DNA of 64,000 bases from Lunularia cruciata. Taxonomy: Eukaryota; Streptophyta; Marchantiopsida; Lunulariales; Lunulariaceae. This document shows, in pieces, positions 21,510-33,930 of the stretch. Positions within the stretch are counted from its first letter, which is position 1. Every line of letters starts with the position of its first letter. The notes beneath the pieces are model-generated. The model made no database searches, had not been told where the DNA came from, and saw only the letters and a program-made list of their open reading frames with translations. The stretch spans positions 8,742,001 through 8,806,000 of the forward strand of contig OX419760.1 of assembly GCA_948567375.1 (NCBI GenBank), in the 5' to 3' direction. The position numbers were made by a program, and so were the translations under genes.

Positions 21510-22201
21510 TGTGAGCCGGCCTGTCTCTCACTCAAGATGAACCTCTGATGGCTATTATGGTAGCGCACCATGGACTAAGAAGGCAAGGAACCCCAACTCC
21601 ATCATACTCCTCCAAGGCTAACACTCCAAGACTCAAGACATTGCTCACTAGAGAACTCAATGAGAGAGAGATAGTTGCAAATGAAAGGATGATGAGTACC
21701 TCCTCACTCCTTGTTTATATACTTGTGAAATAGTTACGTACCAAAGTTACTAATTACCGTAGTAACTCAAGTTACTAGACTAAAAGTCAAGTAAAGTCAA
21801 AAAGTAGAAAGGAATATCCATTCACATGGGCATATTCCCCTAAGCATGTGGTCTTATCTTGACCCAACCACTAAAGCAAGGATTCCTTCACATGGGCTAT
21901 CCTTGGACTAAAGAAGAATCCAAAACAAAAAGGCTTGCGGGCCCAAGAGTTCTCAACTCTTTCCCCAAAGCCAAACACCTAGGAATAATACCAAGTCAAC
22001 ACACTAAAATCCAAAATAGTGGTGCTCATCTTTTCTACTTCCTCTAAAGTAAGGTCCCATCTATCTTAGCTATGACTAACTTAAGCTAACCATGACTAAT
22101 ATAGAACCATCCTTTATCTCTATATAAATAATATCTCTTAAGTACTTGTAATACCAAGCTAAATATCACAATACCACACACATGCACAAATGGGTGTTAC
22201 A
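21510..22201 (-). repeat. C2 5' LTR
   Basis: 692 bp, with about two differences from the 3' LTR. A TATA-like TATATAAAC on the minus strand at about 21713-21722 is the probable promoter. Confidence 0.96.
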
Positions 22202-25200
22202 GGCCAACATCATGCACAAAGTCTGATTGGTTCTCTCTGCCAAGCCATTGGAATTTGGCTTATAGGATGTAGTTACCCTATGTGTGATAGAGAAATGTCG
22301 TAGCATGGCTGTAGTAATGCTTCATGTAAACTCTCCTCCTCTATCAGAAACCAACTCCAAAGGGCATCCAAACCTAGTGATAATGCGTTCATAAAGAAAT
22401 CTACCCACTTCATCTTCATTCTTGTCCCTCAATGGTCTAGCCTCAACCCACTTGGTAAGGTAATCAGTAACTACCACAATGTACCGATTGTTCCTTGGGG
22501 TTCTATTGAGAGGTCCTACAAAATCAATTCCCCACTTCTCAAAAGGTCCTAGCAATGGAATTGATCTAAGTGGTGGAGTGGATGTAGACTTTCTAGCAAA
22601 AGCTTGACAAACATGACAAGTTTTGCAATAATCAAGACCATCCTTAAAAATCCCTCTCCAATGGTAACCTGCATCTAGAATCTTGAAAGCAGTCACCTTT
22701 CTTGCAAAGTGTCCTCCACATACCAAACCTTCATGAAACTCCTTTATGAGTAGGATAGACTCTTCCTTACCCACTGCTCTTTGAAGTAGACCATCTGCTC
22801 CTTGGTGAAAAAGAATATCCTCCACTATTGTGTAAGGTCTAGATCTTGCTACAAGGGCCTTCCTCTCCCTAGCATGCATTCCTTCTGGATAGTTACCTCT
22901 TGTCACAAAATCCACAATCTCATTGTACTCCATTGGAACCTCTTGAGTGACTGAGATTGTCATGAGCTCCTCATCCGGGAAGGAATCATCCACTGGCTCA
23001 TCTCCATCATGATCATAGGCTCTAGATAACAAATCAGCATTTGCATGTTTCTTTCTTGGCCTATCCTCAATTGTGTAGTCATACTCAGACAAGAGTATCA
23101 TCCACCTTGCTAGTCTCCCTTCAACATTAGGTTTGTTGAAGATGTACTTCAAAGCCTTGTGATCCGTGATAATTGTGGCTTTCCCTCCAATCAAGTAGTG
23201 TCTAAACTTCTTGAGACCAAAGATCACTGCCAACCCTTCTCTCTCTGTGACAGAGTAGTTCTTCTCTGCTGAAACCATCTGCCTACTAGCATAAGCTATT
23301 GGATGATCATGCCCATCTTGGTCTAATTGACTAAGAGTGCATCCTATAGCTACATTAGAAGCATCAGTGTAGAGGATGAAAGGCTTACTCCAATCAGGTT
23401 TAGCAAGAATTGGAGCTACAACAAGGGATTGCTTGAGCTCCTCAAAAGCTTTGAGAGCCTCCTTGTCTTCCAAAATCACCATGTAATCTACACCCTTCTT
23501 CATGTAGATGGTCAATGCATAAGCCTTGTTGGAAAATGAGAAGATGAACCTCCTATAGTACCCAACCATTCCCAAGAATTGGCGTAACTTTGTCAAGCTT
23601 GAAGGGAATGGAAGGTCTGAGATTTTCCTCACCTTCTCAGGATCAACTGCTATTCCATCCTTGGAGATGATGTGCCCCAAAAGTAGACCTTCTTCACATC
23701 CAAAAATGCACTTCTCTGGGTTGAGTGATGCATTTGCCTCATCCAAGCGTTGCAAGACTTTGATTAGGTGCTCAAAGTGCTCCTCCTTGCTCCCATAGAC
23801 ATAAAAGTCATCAATGAAATCTCTCACAAATTTCCCAATGAAAGGTTCAAATACCTTGTTCATGAACCGTTGGAATGTGGCTGGAGCATTGCAAAGCCCA
23901 AAAGGCATGACCTTGAAAGCGTAAGTTCCCCAAGGTGTGGTGAATGTGGTGAGTTGTTGATGCTCTGGTGCAATTTTGATTTGGTTATATCCATTATAAC
24001 CATCTCCAAAACTGTACCTCTCATGACCTGCAACCTCCTCCAAGATCTCATCAATGAATGGCAATGGGTAGTAGTCCTTCTTGGTAACAGCATTGAGCTT
24101 CTTGTAATCCACACATACCCAAAGCTTGCCATTCTTTTTCTTCACAATGACAATTGGAGACACCCATTCTGAATTCTCCACCTCAAAGATAAATCCAGCC
24201 TCCTTGAGCTTATCAATCTCCTCCTTCACAACCAAAGATATTGGTGGGCTAATGCGACGTTGCTTTTGGCGGATTGGTCTTGCATGTGACTCCACCTCTA
24301 TCTTGTGCTCCTCCAAGGTGACTTCCTTCAAATCCTTGTAACTAAAAGCAAACACATGGATGAACTTGCGGAAAATCTCCTCAAATCTCACCTTCTCCTC
24401 CTTGGTAACATTTGGGCCATACTTGAGGGTAGATAACCTTCTCTCTACCTCCTCAAGTGTCAATGGTGATTTATCTGGGTCCTTCAAAACCTCTGGCTTA
24501 GGTGCAAAATCCATAGCACACAAAGGATACACATCTGAATCAGATTCAGATTCATCCTCCTCCGTGGAAGTCTCCTCTTCCATGCTTGTGTCCACACCTG
24601 AAGCTCCTTCTTCAGAATCTGATTCCCAATAATCAGAAGATGGGGTATCTGAATGTGAAGTGTTGGTGGTGTTAGTCACAGGAACAGTGACTCTATGGTT
24701 TGATGGCCCAATCCTCAAGTACTCTTTGTGCCATTGATCAGTTGTGCGTGCTGCTCTCAACCATGGCCTCCCAAGAAGTAAGTCATAGCTTGAATCCTTC
24801 AATACTTGGAAAGTCATGAGATTTTGAACTCCCATAACTGAAACTACCACCTTATCCATCACCCCTACTGGTCGAACTTGTTGCTTGTTTGCCATGCTCA
24901 CCACGAATGTTGAAGGTCTTGAGGGTATCGTACTCAACTTCTTCATCAACCTTTCTGACATGGCATTCAATGCTGATCCTCCATCAACCAATGCATCCTT
25001 GATGTTGTGACCATTCACTCTCACATCAATCTTGGAGGCATATTCACAAGCCTCCCATGATGCTGGCTTGGCATCCACCACCCCCATTGATACTGGAACT
25101 TTTGCCTTCTTCTTCTTCTTGCTCCTTGTAGAACTCAAACCACCTCTAAGCTCCTTTCTCAAGGTAGGGTTCAAAGCAATTAATTGGCCCACTGTGATGT

Positions 25201-26488
25201 TAGCCTTGTGACTACCAACATCCTCCAACACATTGTAGTTCCATTGTTGCTTTGAGATCAAGAAGTCCTCCATCCCCAACTTCTTCCTTGAAGTCTTTGT
25301 TGTTGATGGTGTTGAGGTGCGAGTGCTCCTAGTAGACATAGGAGTATCCTTGTTTGAAGTAAATCCTTGAGAAGAGTGAACATCCTCTGCAAAACGAGCT
25401 CTCTTCTTCTCTTGTGCCAAAAGCTCCAAATTAAGACCCTTGGAGTTTGAGCACTCTCCCTTCTCATACTTGCTCTCAACCACATCTATGGATGCTATCC
25501 CCTTACCTTTGTTGGGATTAGGAGCCACTTGGGTTTCACTACCTCCCTCTTTCCCTCTATTGGCTCTCTCATAACCCCTTCCTCCATGGTAAGTGGAATT
25601 TGGGCAATTCCTTTGGATATGGCCTCTTCCTCCACAACCAAAAAAATTTCTATCATTGAAATTGTTGGCTGGTTGGCCTCTTCTATATGGATAGTTTCCA
25701 TAACTCCTAGGCCCTCTCCCTACATTCTGATCCACCTCTCTCTTCTCCCATAGTTGCACCACATTGATCTTGAGATCCGCAAGTTGTTCTGTGATGGTTT
25801 GGAGTGGATCTTTTGGTGGAGGTGCAAGAACTGGAGCAACTACTACTTGTGGCGCAACCCTTGTCACCAAAGTATCAGAAGTTCCACCATACTTGTAGCC
25901 TTGAGGAGGATGCACAACCTCCTTCACCACCAAATCACTCTCATCGCCTTCCAAACTCTCATCCATACGAATTGCGATCTTGATAGCTTCAACCTTGGAA
26001 GAAGGTTTCTCATATCTCACCTTGCTTCTAATTTGTGGTCTCAATCCTCCCACAAAATTCTTGGTGAGCATGGCCCCTATGCCAATCATTGTAGTCTCCA
26101 CATCATCCCCACCCTTCCTCAACACTATGCGAAATCTGGACTCCAACTTTTCCACTCTTTCCACATAGACTCTCACTTTCTCTCCATCTCCTTGCTTGAG
26201 AAATGTAACCTCACTCATCAATCTCTCATAACTCTCATTAGGAAGAAAGTTCTCAATGAGTGCTGAAGTCAAAGTCTCCCAAGACTCCTCTTCCCCCTCT
26301 CTCCTCTCTCTCTTTTGGTATTCTGACTCATACCATGTAAGTGCTGCATCCTCAAAGAAATCTGGTAATAATGAGGCCCACTCATTCTTCCTCCTCTCAT
26401 TGTTTCCTATGCAAGCTCTCTTGAAGTCTCTCACAAAGGGCTCCACATCTTCTCCATCCTTGCCAAAGAAAACCGGAAGTTTCCCCAT
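22202..26488 (-). pseudogene. C1 gag-pol up to the C2 insertion
   Basis: From 26488 the frame is open for 1388 residues through Gag, protease, RT and RNase H into integrase, then stops at 22322, where GGA became TGA right after the second integrase Asp block. It differs from C2 at scattered sites. The first Cys of the Gag knuckle is Phe (FFGCGGRGH) and the RT Cys in FIDDF-C is Tyr. Gag keeps the conserved Trp that C2 lost. The remaining integrase reads on to 22202 and resumes at 14373. Confidence 0.92.
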
Positions 26489-26720
26489 CTTAACCCCTCA
26501 CTATCTTTGTTTTCTCTCAAATTTTATTTTTTTGCTTTTCTCTCACTCTATTATTAATAGAGTATATACATGACTAACACCATCTGAGAATAATCCACTC
26601 TAGGGAACACAAAAGGTTCAGGTTGCTCCAAGATTTCTATAGCAATATCAAATCCTAGAGTGCATATTAATCTAACTCTCATGGATAGTTTATCCATAAG
26701 TTGAAAGATTATCTCCATCA

Positions 26721-27194
26721 CTAATCTTGAGGTCTAGCTGATGAAGGTGGTAGTATTTCTGTAGCTGTACTAAGACTCTCTCCAAGATCCTTCACCAAAG
26801 TTTCCAAAAGTGATTTTACTCCACTACACGCATGTCCTTTTGGAAGTCCTTCAACTCCACAAACCTCACACAACTCCTTGGTCTTAGATCTTCTCCCTCC
26901 CAATCTTGGTGAAGAAGGTCCAACATGCAAACCCAAGTCAAGTAAGCCTCTCCTTTCCCTCAATCTCTTGCTCTCAAAGGTCAATGGACATGAACTTGCC
27001 TTATGTCCCTTCTCTCCACATAGAAAGCACTTAGACTCACTCTTTCCTCCAAGTGGTGTAGGTTTTTGGATCCTCTCAACACTCTCTTCAAATTCTATTG
27101 TAAACTCTCTTTTCCTCAAATCCACCCCTACAATCACCTCAAACCCTTGGGGAACCTTGCATAATCTCAATTTCCACTCTTGATGACCCTCCAT
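26721..27194 (-). CDS. C1 leader ORF with zinc knuckles
   Basis: 157 residues, intact, and nearly identical to 20176-20649, including the CCHC knuckle. The few differences include Arg-Pro for Ser-Ser near the end. One base is missing just upstream of its ATG relative to C2, so the frame before this ATG is not conserved. This supports the chosen start. Confidence 0.65.
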   Translation of the reverse strand: MEGHQEWKLRLCKVPQGFEVIVGVDLRKREFTIEFEESVERIQKPTPLGGKSESKCFLCGEKGHKASSCPLTFESKRLRERRGLLDLGLHVGPSSPRLGGRRSKTKELCEVCGVEGLPKGHACSGVKSLLETLVKDLGESLSTATEILPPSSARPQD

Positions 27195-27838
27195 GTTCCC
27201 AAGATGAATCTAAACACTCAAACATGCTTTTTGTTGATCTCAAACTCATGCATGAGATCTCCACTCTGCAGAATTGACCTTTCCTCACAATATCACTTAA
27301 ATCTCTCAACCAGTATGTCACAATCCTTTGCAATTTTGTACACTTGATCACAACTCCATGATATCTCTCTCTGCAAAATTTCAGATCTTTTCATCAAGCC
27401 ATTTGGCCTGGACACCTTTCTATTCAGCACACAAATTTCAGATTTGGTCTGAAAACCACCCCCCTCACTTCAAAAACTCATTTCTCCTTGCGCAAGAATG
27501 ATCGCTCTCTAAGTTTTTTGGCAGCAGGTAGGATACAATGCACTTAATTTTCTTGGATATTTTCAGGACAATTCACTGAAAATTGAAGAAATGGCGGACT
27601 CTGTACAATTTTCCAGAGAGCATGCAGTTGCGGGAGCACTTTACCCTATCAACTTTCAAAAATTCTAGCCCAGTGCGCATAGAAGCTCTCACATTAATTT
27701 CAAGTGTGCTAACTGAAAGATAACCCAAGCTATCATGTGTAGAAATCTCAAGTCCAGATCTCAAACTTGAGATTTTGCCCAAAATCACCTTAATCCCCAA
27801 AATCTGCAATCCACCTCACACAATCTCTCCAATTCCTC

Positions 27839-28009
27839 TCATGTGTACAAGATGTACAAAATCACCTCAAAGACATCATAATGAACTACAGGGTATACAA
27901 ATGGATCTTGGTTCTCTAACATAAGTTCAGCCCTCTCCTCTCCTAATGTTCTCTCCAAGTGAGCTCTCATAGCCTCCTTCTGCCTAATGTAGAATTGGAC
28001 GCGGAACAT
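27839..28009 (-). CDS. C1 short leader ORF
   Basis: Same 56-residue frame as in C2 and D. Function unknown. 27195-27838 is leader without another supported gene and differs from C2 more than the coding regions do. Confidence 0.35.
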   Translation of the reverse strand: MFRVQFYIRQKEAMRAHLERTLGEERAELMLENQDPFVYPVVHYDVFEVILYILYT

Positions 28010-28029
28010 TATCTTGCCTTCTAGAGAGG

Positions 28030-28046
28030 TCCCGGCAACGGAACCA
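28030..28046 (-). other. C1 primer-binding site
   Basis: Identical to the C2 PBS and placed four bases from the LTR. Confidence 0.7.
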
Positions 28047-28050
28047 AAAA

Positions 28051-28741
28051 TGTGAGCCGGCCTGTCTCTCACTCAGGATGAACCTCTGATGGCTATTATG
28101 GTAGTGCACCATGGACTAAGAAGGCAAGGAACCCAAACTCCATCATACTCCTCCAAGGCTAACACTCCAAGACTCAAGACATTGCTCACTAGAGAACTTA
28201 ATGAGAGAGAGATAGTTGCAAATGAAAGGATGATGAGTACCTCCTCACCCCTTGTTTATATACTTGTGAAATAGTTACGTACCAAAGTTACTAATTACCG
28301 TAGTAACTCAAGTTACTAGACTAAAAGTCAAGTAAAGTCAAAAAGTAGAAAGGAATATCCATTCACATGGGCATATTCCCTAAGCATGTGGTCTTATCTT
28401 GACCCAACCACTAAGTCAAGGATTCCTTCACATGGGCTATCCTTGGACTAAAGAAGAATCCAAAACAAAAAGGCTTGCGGGCCCAAGAGTTCTCAACTCT
28501 TTCCTCAAAGCCAAACACCTAGGAATAATACCAAGTCAACACACTAAAATCCAAAATAGTGGTGCTCATCTTTTCTACTTCCTCTAAAGTAAGGTCCCCT
28601 CTATCTTAGCTATGACTAACTTTAGCTAACCATGACTAATATAGAACCATCCTTTATCTCTATATAAATAATATCTCTTAAGTACTTGTAATACCAAGCT
28701 AAATATCACAATACCACACACATGCACAAATGGGTGTTACA
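28051..28741 (-). repeat. C1 5' LTR
   Basis: 691 bp, one base shorter than the 3' LTR in a C run near 28380. About six differences separate the pair. Confidence 0.96.
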
Positions 28742-29456
28742 GATCAGATTCCCTAAACCCAAGGTATTTAAAGGCAAGAATCTCTTGGGTGCAGTGGAGA
28801 ATTTTGTGTTTGATTGTGAACGTTATTTTGAAGCTACCAATCTACAAGATGAGCAAAAACAGATTCTCTTGGCTTCTAGCCAATTGGATGGAGTAGCAAA
28901 GCTATGGTGGAGATTTTGAGTGGAGCGAGCTGAACGACAAATGGTTGCACCAATCTTGACATGGGTAGAATTCAAGAGTGCAATAATCAGTCGGTTGCAA
29001 GATATAAATGCCACACAAGCTGCATGGGATAAGTTGGCAGAGTTGAAACAGATTGGCTCTGTAAGAAGTTACATCACGTAGTTCCAAAACACCATCATGC
29101 AAATTCCAGATATTTTGGAAGGTGAAGCTCTAGATCAATTGGTGAGGGGCTTGAAGGCAAGAACCAAATTAGAGATAACCATGCGAGAGCTACAACACTT
29201 GGAGGAAGCCATGCGGTTGCCCGAACGTTTTGATTCCTTGGTGGCAACAACTTGGTCTTGACCTCGACCCCCACAAAGCCTGCCAATACACTACACACAA
29301 GTGGAGGAGCCAGCACCAATGGAGATTGATGCAATTCAACGAAGACCACTAGGCATGGCAGACAGGGAGAAACTGTGACAAAATGGTGGTTGTTTTTATT
29401 GTCACCACTTGGGGCATCGCATTGCTAAATGTCCACTTAAGAATGGACGACCTTGA
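28742..29456 (+). pseudogene. B gag, main part
   Basis: This continues from 13089. It encodes the retrotransposon Gag domain (LGAVENFVFDCERYF..., LDGVAKLWWRF) and a CCHC knuckle (CFYCHHLGHRIAKC) near 29394-29435. It ends at TGA 29454, as B2 gag does at 40084, so this is likely the natural end. Several internal stops exist (near 28918, 29078, 29260 and 29376), mostly from CGA or CAG codons. Confidence 0.88.
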
Positions 29457-29489
29457 CAAGTTGCCCAAGTGGAGGTTGTGGAGCGGAAT

Positions 29490-30862
29490 GATCAGGGAAA
29501 CAAGGAATCCCAGTAGGAGATTTCAAGCTGCCTATTGGGAGCTTGATTAGTTCCAATGGGATTGAAGGCTCAACCTATGCAAGTCTACTTCACTTGCAAG
29601 GTATGATATCTAATAGGGGTTGTAGGATTTTGGTTGATTATGGAAGTTTAGAGAATTGCATGTCTATGCAAGTAGCAAAGGAATTGGGTATTCCTATCAA
29701 GCCAGTGATTGGAAGTAGTTTGATGATGGCGGATGGTAGAAAAGGTTTTGCATTCCGCACCTCGCATCCTATTACCTTCAAGATTGGGAAGGAGTATTTG
29801 GAGTGTATGAGGTTTGTAGTGGCACCTCTACACTATGATATCATTCTGGGTCTACCTTGGCTTGAATGTCATAAGGTTCAATTCGATTGGACCCAACGCC
29901 AAATTCAAGTACAACACCAAGGTAGGAATTTCCGATTAGGTTGTCTGGCACCTCTGAGTAAGACACCTAAGAATAGTCAATCCCAAGATGGGAAGTTTGT
30001 CGAGAAGGTAGCCATAGAGCGAATCTAGAAGGGAGATGAGTCCCAAGATGGGAAGTTTGCCAAGAAGGCAACCATGGAGCAAGCTTGGAAGAGAGATGAG
30101 TCCCTAGAAGGGAAGTTTGTTAAGGAAGCAGCCATAGAGCAAGCTTTGGAGGAAGATAAGTATGTATTCGTGGTGTGGATCAAGCCGATTGCACAAGAAC
30201 AATCTGAGGAGGGCCAAGTGCCGCATCAAGCAATGGTTGATCGGATAGTTCAGGAGTTTGCAGATGTGTTTCTGGATGATCTGCCAAAGGGATTACCCTT
30301 TGACTGAGCTATGCCCTTCAAGATCAAGTTATTTCCAGGGAGTACTCCAGTGAGTAGACCAATCTATCGGCTCTCACCAAAGGAGTTGGAGGAGTTGCGA
30401 ACAACACTTACAGAGTTGTTGGAGAAGGATTTCATACAACATAGTACCTCTCCTTGGGGAGCACCGGTACTATTTGTTCCAAAGAAGGATGGAGGACTTC
30501 GTTTCTGTATTGATTACCGTGGGCTCAATAAGCAAACCGTGAAGAATGCATATCCCTTGCCTCGGATCGATGACTTACTTGATCAACTAAGTGGAGCACG
30601 TTACTTTTCCAAGTTGGATCTTTGTAGCGGCTATTGGCAAATTCCGATTGATAGAGAAGATGTGCAAAAGACTGCCTTTTGCACAAGGTATGGACATTTT
30701 GTGTGGAGAGTTCTACCTTTTGGACTCACTAATGCTCCAGCAGTCTTCATGGATCAGATGCATCGGGTGTTGGATGGACTATTGGATCGATCAGTGGTGG
30801 TGTTCTTGGACGATATCTTAATCTATAGCAAGACAAAGACAGAACACGTGAATCATGTGTGA
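29490..30862 (+). pseudogene. B pol: protease and reverse transcriptase
   Basis: Protease: GCRILVDYGSLEN near 29610-29660. The active site is normally D-S/T-G, so the Tyr is probably a mutation; B2 reads DSRS at the same place. RT starts near 30311, with [42 protein letters not shown] and the catalytic FLDDIL near 30808. In both B and B2 the protease frame is -1 relative to gag, so separate frames or a frameshift are possible. Stops at 30305-30307 and 30860-30862 break it. Confidence 0.88.
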
Positions 30863-31601
30863 GAAGTCCTAAGACAACTATGACAATGGAAATTTTACTA
30901 CAAGAAGTCAAAAGTGTGCTTTTTGGCAGAAGGAGGTTACCTTCTTGGGTCATAAGATCTCATCAGAGGGGATCAAGATGGAGGAAGAGAAGATCAAGGC
31001 CATTACTTATTGGCCTACCCCAAAGGATGCTATAGAAGTACGGGCATTCAATGGATTGGCCAGTTTTTACCGGCGGTTCATCTACTATTATGCTCATGTG
31101 GCTGCACCATTGACTGACCTCTTGGGAAAGAACTCGAGCTTCTAGTGGAACACCAAACATGAAGAAGCATTCCAGAAGTTGAAACATATGGTGTCTTCAA
31201 GACCTATTCTTCAACCATATGATCTTCAACTACCTTGTGTGGTTGATTTTGATGCTTCTAACTTTGCAATTGGAGCGGTGTTGCAACAAGAATTTCAGGA
31301 TGGACTACATCCCATTGCCTTTGTGTCTCACCGACTAAATAAAGTTGAAAGAAATTACTCTGCTCAAGATCGAGAACAACTTGCAATGGTATATGCCACC
31401 AAGGTATGGAGGCATTATCTCTTGGGGAAACAAGTGATCATGCAAACTGATCACAAGCCATTGTTGCAGACCTTACACCTGGAGCACATGAAGAGTCAAC
31501 ATCATTGATGGGAAGAGAAACTTCAATTATTTGACATCAAACTTGAGTACAAACCATGTCGGTTCCATGTCATCCTTGATGCTCTATCACAACGACCTGA
31601 T
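30863..31601 (+). pseudogene. B pol: RT connection and RNase H
   Basis: The frame continues with FLGHKISSEGIK, then FNGLASFYRRF, then RNase H with VVDFDASNFAIGAVL (first Asp), YSAQDREQLAM (Glu) and MQTDHKPLL (Asp). Stops at 31144-31146 and 31506-31508 interrupt it. Confidence 0.87.
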
Positions 31602-32819
31602 TTGAAGTCCCTTCCTCTCATCACGGCAGCAATTACGACGGTGTCAATTGACCCCAAGATCCATAACGAGTTTCGGTTAGCTCTACAACAAGATCCCTTC
31701 TTCCAAATGATACATGGTCGTCTAACAACAGGTGACAAGGAGAACAACACCTTCTCCTTCAAGGAAGGCCTTCTATTCCATGCGGACCGGATCTATGTTC
31801 CAGCCAAAGGTGATCTTCGACTTGTGCGCCTTCAAGAAGCCCATGATTTACCCATTGCTGGTCACATGGGTGTGGACAAGACCTTGGGTACCCTCCAACG
31901 TCAATGGTGGTGGCCTAACATGACACAAGATGTTTGAGAATTTGTCAGATTGTGTGAGAGCTGCCAATGTAACAAGGCTAGTAACCAGAAGCCAAGTGGA
32001 CTCCTTCAACCACTCACCATTCCATCCGCTCACTGGGAGCATGTGAGCTTGGATCTCATCACATCCTTGCCAAAGACAAAACAAGGACACACCAAAATTG
32101 TGGTGTTTGTGGATAAGCTTAATAAGCAAATCCACTTGGCACCAACCTATGATATCGTGGATGCTCCAACCTTAGCGCAAATCTACTTTGACAATGTCTT
32201 CAAGCATCATGGGATGCCACGTGTACTCATCTCTGACCGTGATCCTCGATTTACCGGGAAGTTTTGGCAAGCACTCTTCTAGATACTTGGCACCAAGCTT
32301 GCTTTGTCCACGGCCTATCATCCTCAAACTGATGGACAAACCAAACGTGCAAATTGTTCATTGGAGGATATGTTGCATGCCTTTGTCAATGTTCACTATA
32401 CCAATTGGGAAAAATGTCTTGTAGTTGTAGAATTTGCCTACAACAATTCCAAATAGGCAAGCATTGGATTTTCTCCCTTCTTTCTCAATTTTGGCCAAGA
32501 TCCGCTTGTTCCAGATTCTCTTCTTGCTCCCCTTCCATCTCAGGTTCCTCATACTTCCACATTCTTGACCACTATATCCCAATCGCTCCAACAAGCCAAG
32601 TCTCACCTCCTTGTTGCTCAGAATCGCCAAAAACAATATGCGGACCACCATCGTCGTGATCTCACCTTTGAAGTTGGTGATAAAGTCATGCTATCCTCCA
32701 GTAACCTCCCTCTCCCACTTGATACCCAAGTTCGTAAACTTGCCCCTAACTAGATAGGACACTTTGATATCACCCAAATTGTCTCTCTTGTTGCTTATCG
32801 ACTTGCCTTACCTTATCAC
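31602..32819 (+). pseudogene. B integrase
   Basis: Zinc domain: HMGVDKTLGTLQRQWWWPNM, with CESCQCNK further on. Core: LDLITSLP (first Asp), ISDRDPRFTG (second Asp), and TDGQTKRANCSLED, where the Glu is part of the following block. The GPY/F-type tail follows (FEVGDKVMLSSSNLPLP). Stops at 31936, 32281 and 32455 break the frame. Confidence 0.87.
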
Positions 32820-33143
32820 ATGCGTATCCATCTTGTCTTTCATGTTTCCAAGTTGAAACCCTTTGTTCCTAACCCCTCTTCCTTTTCCTCTCGAGTCCAA
32901 CCTTCCCCTCTCCCTATCCCTATCAATGATCATGAGGAGTACGAAGTTGATCATATCCTTGCACGTCGTCATATCCAACGAGGCCATCGCCAACATATGG
33001 AGTACAAAGTCCTTTGGAAAGGGTATCCCCTTCATGATGCCACATGGGAACCTCTTTCTCACCTCCAGAATGCACAGACGACCATCCAAGAATTTGAAGC
33101 TTCACTGGCGACGAGGACGTCACCAACTAGCGGCGGGAGAATA
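32820..33143 (+). pseudogene. B integrase C-terminus with chromodomain
   Basis: Residues from about 32931 read EVDHILARR, then EYKVLWKGYPLHDATWEP, then QEFE. This is the chromodomain pattern with both cage tryptophans (VLWKGY and ATWEP) retained. The domain usually reads methylated histone H3 and steers chromovirus integration to heterochromatin. The frame runs on into the 3' LTR. A purine-rich stretch (33131-33143) precedes the LTR and is the likely polypurine tract. Confidence 0.9.
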
Positions 33144-33556
33144 TGTAACAATATGGAGTTTAGCAAAGAAGTTAGTCGGGCTTATGAAGTAGCACATAAG
33201 ACAAAGTAGCCTAGAATATTCCGGAAGTATCTAGGAAGCTTCTTGGGAAGCTTCCCGGTTAACTTAACTTGCATCTTAAGTAAGTAGCTTCGAGAAGAAA
33301 GCTTCTAGAAGCTTCCAACTAGCTTAGCTTGCACGCCAAGTAGGTGGCTTCTTGAAGGAAGCTTCTTGAGAAGCTTCCTAGTTAACTTGGCTTGCACTCT
33401 AAGAAAGCTGCTTGAGGAAGCTTCTCAAGGGCCTTGTATGCTACCTATAAATACCAAAGCAAAGCTCATGCTAGGCATTTGGAGTTTTCCCTCATTCAAG
33501 TGTCCCAATGTGAGTTTCCATTCTCCTATTTCTCTCCTCGGTTTTGGTCTTTTACA
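33144..33556 (+). repeat. B 3' LTR
   Basis: 413 bp, with about 16 differences from the 5' LTR by eye. TATA box at 33446-33453 and HSE-like motif at 33303-33315. Confidence 0.93.
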
Positions 33557-33561
33557 GCTTG

Positions 33562-33930
33562 GGTCCAAGATCTGGCTCCCAAGTATCCTCTGTAACTGTA
33601 GTAGGAGTGGAAGACGTACTAACTGGCTGCTACACTGGGCCCTTGGGAGCAATAGTGTCATGCTCCCGACCACTAGAGGTCCCAACCTCTGTGCAAAAAA
33701 CTCCCTCCACTCTGGCTGCAAGCTCCACACGTCCTCTAGCTGCATCCCATGTGGACCTAGGGTGTAATCCAAGTAGCCCACGCTCACCTAGATGGACTCC
33801 AAGTAGACCACTCTCCCTAGTAGCTACTGGATGTGTCCCAAGAATACCATGTCCACTCGGTCCATCGTCCCCAGCATGTGCTTGAATTGTCTCGATAAGC
33901 ACAGGGCTCACAAGTGTCCGAGTGGTGATG
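33562..33930 (-). pseudogene. Element A linker between methyltransferase and RT
   Basis: On the minus strand this region links the end of the methyltransferase to the RT N-terminus. It contains a short repeated block whose Pol frame reads near 33810-33740 (YLDYTLG...). A-old has the same region at 55680-56010. I do not recognise a fold. It is broken by frameshifts. The RT continues at 12264 beyond element B. Confidence 0.5.

Larger units (their letters stand above)
14374..22201 (-). mobile_element. C2: intact, very young gypsy element inserted in its own relative
   Basis: C2 is bounded by the TSD GGCC at 14370-14373 and 22202-22205 inside the C1 integrase gene. It is 7828 bp. Both LTRs are 692 bp and differ at only about two positions by eye (near 21536 and 22083). 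It contains a tRNA-Asp-like PBS, a leader with a zinc-knuckle ORF, one uninterrupted Gag-Pol frame, and an intact polypurine tract. It is the best candidate in the window for a recently mobile element. Confidence 0.97.
13090..28741 (-). mobile_element. C1: non-chromodomain gypsy element, interrupted by C2
   Basis: C1 is bounded by the TSD GATC at 13086-13089 and 28742-28745, and its removal rejoins B gag. Its parts are 13090-14373 and 22202-28741, about 7.8 kb. Its two LTRs differ at about six positions in 691. Pol carries at least two nonsense mutations, and C2 is inserted in its integrase. It belongs to the same family as C2, D and the solo LTR. Confidence 0.95.
12270..33556 (+). mobile_element. 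B: chromovirus inserted in element A RT and interrupted by C1
   Basis: B is bounded by the 5-base TSD GCTTG at 12265-12269 and 33557-33561, and removal restores the A reading. Without C1 it is about 5.6 kb. It has LTRs of 414 and 413 bp that differ by about 4% by eye, a perfect initiator-Met PBS, gag, protease, RT, RNase H, integrase and a C-terminal chromodomain. The chromodomain places it among chromoviruses. Multiple stops make it non-autonomous. Confidence 0.93.
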
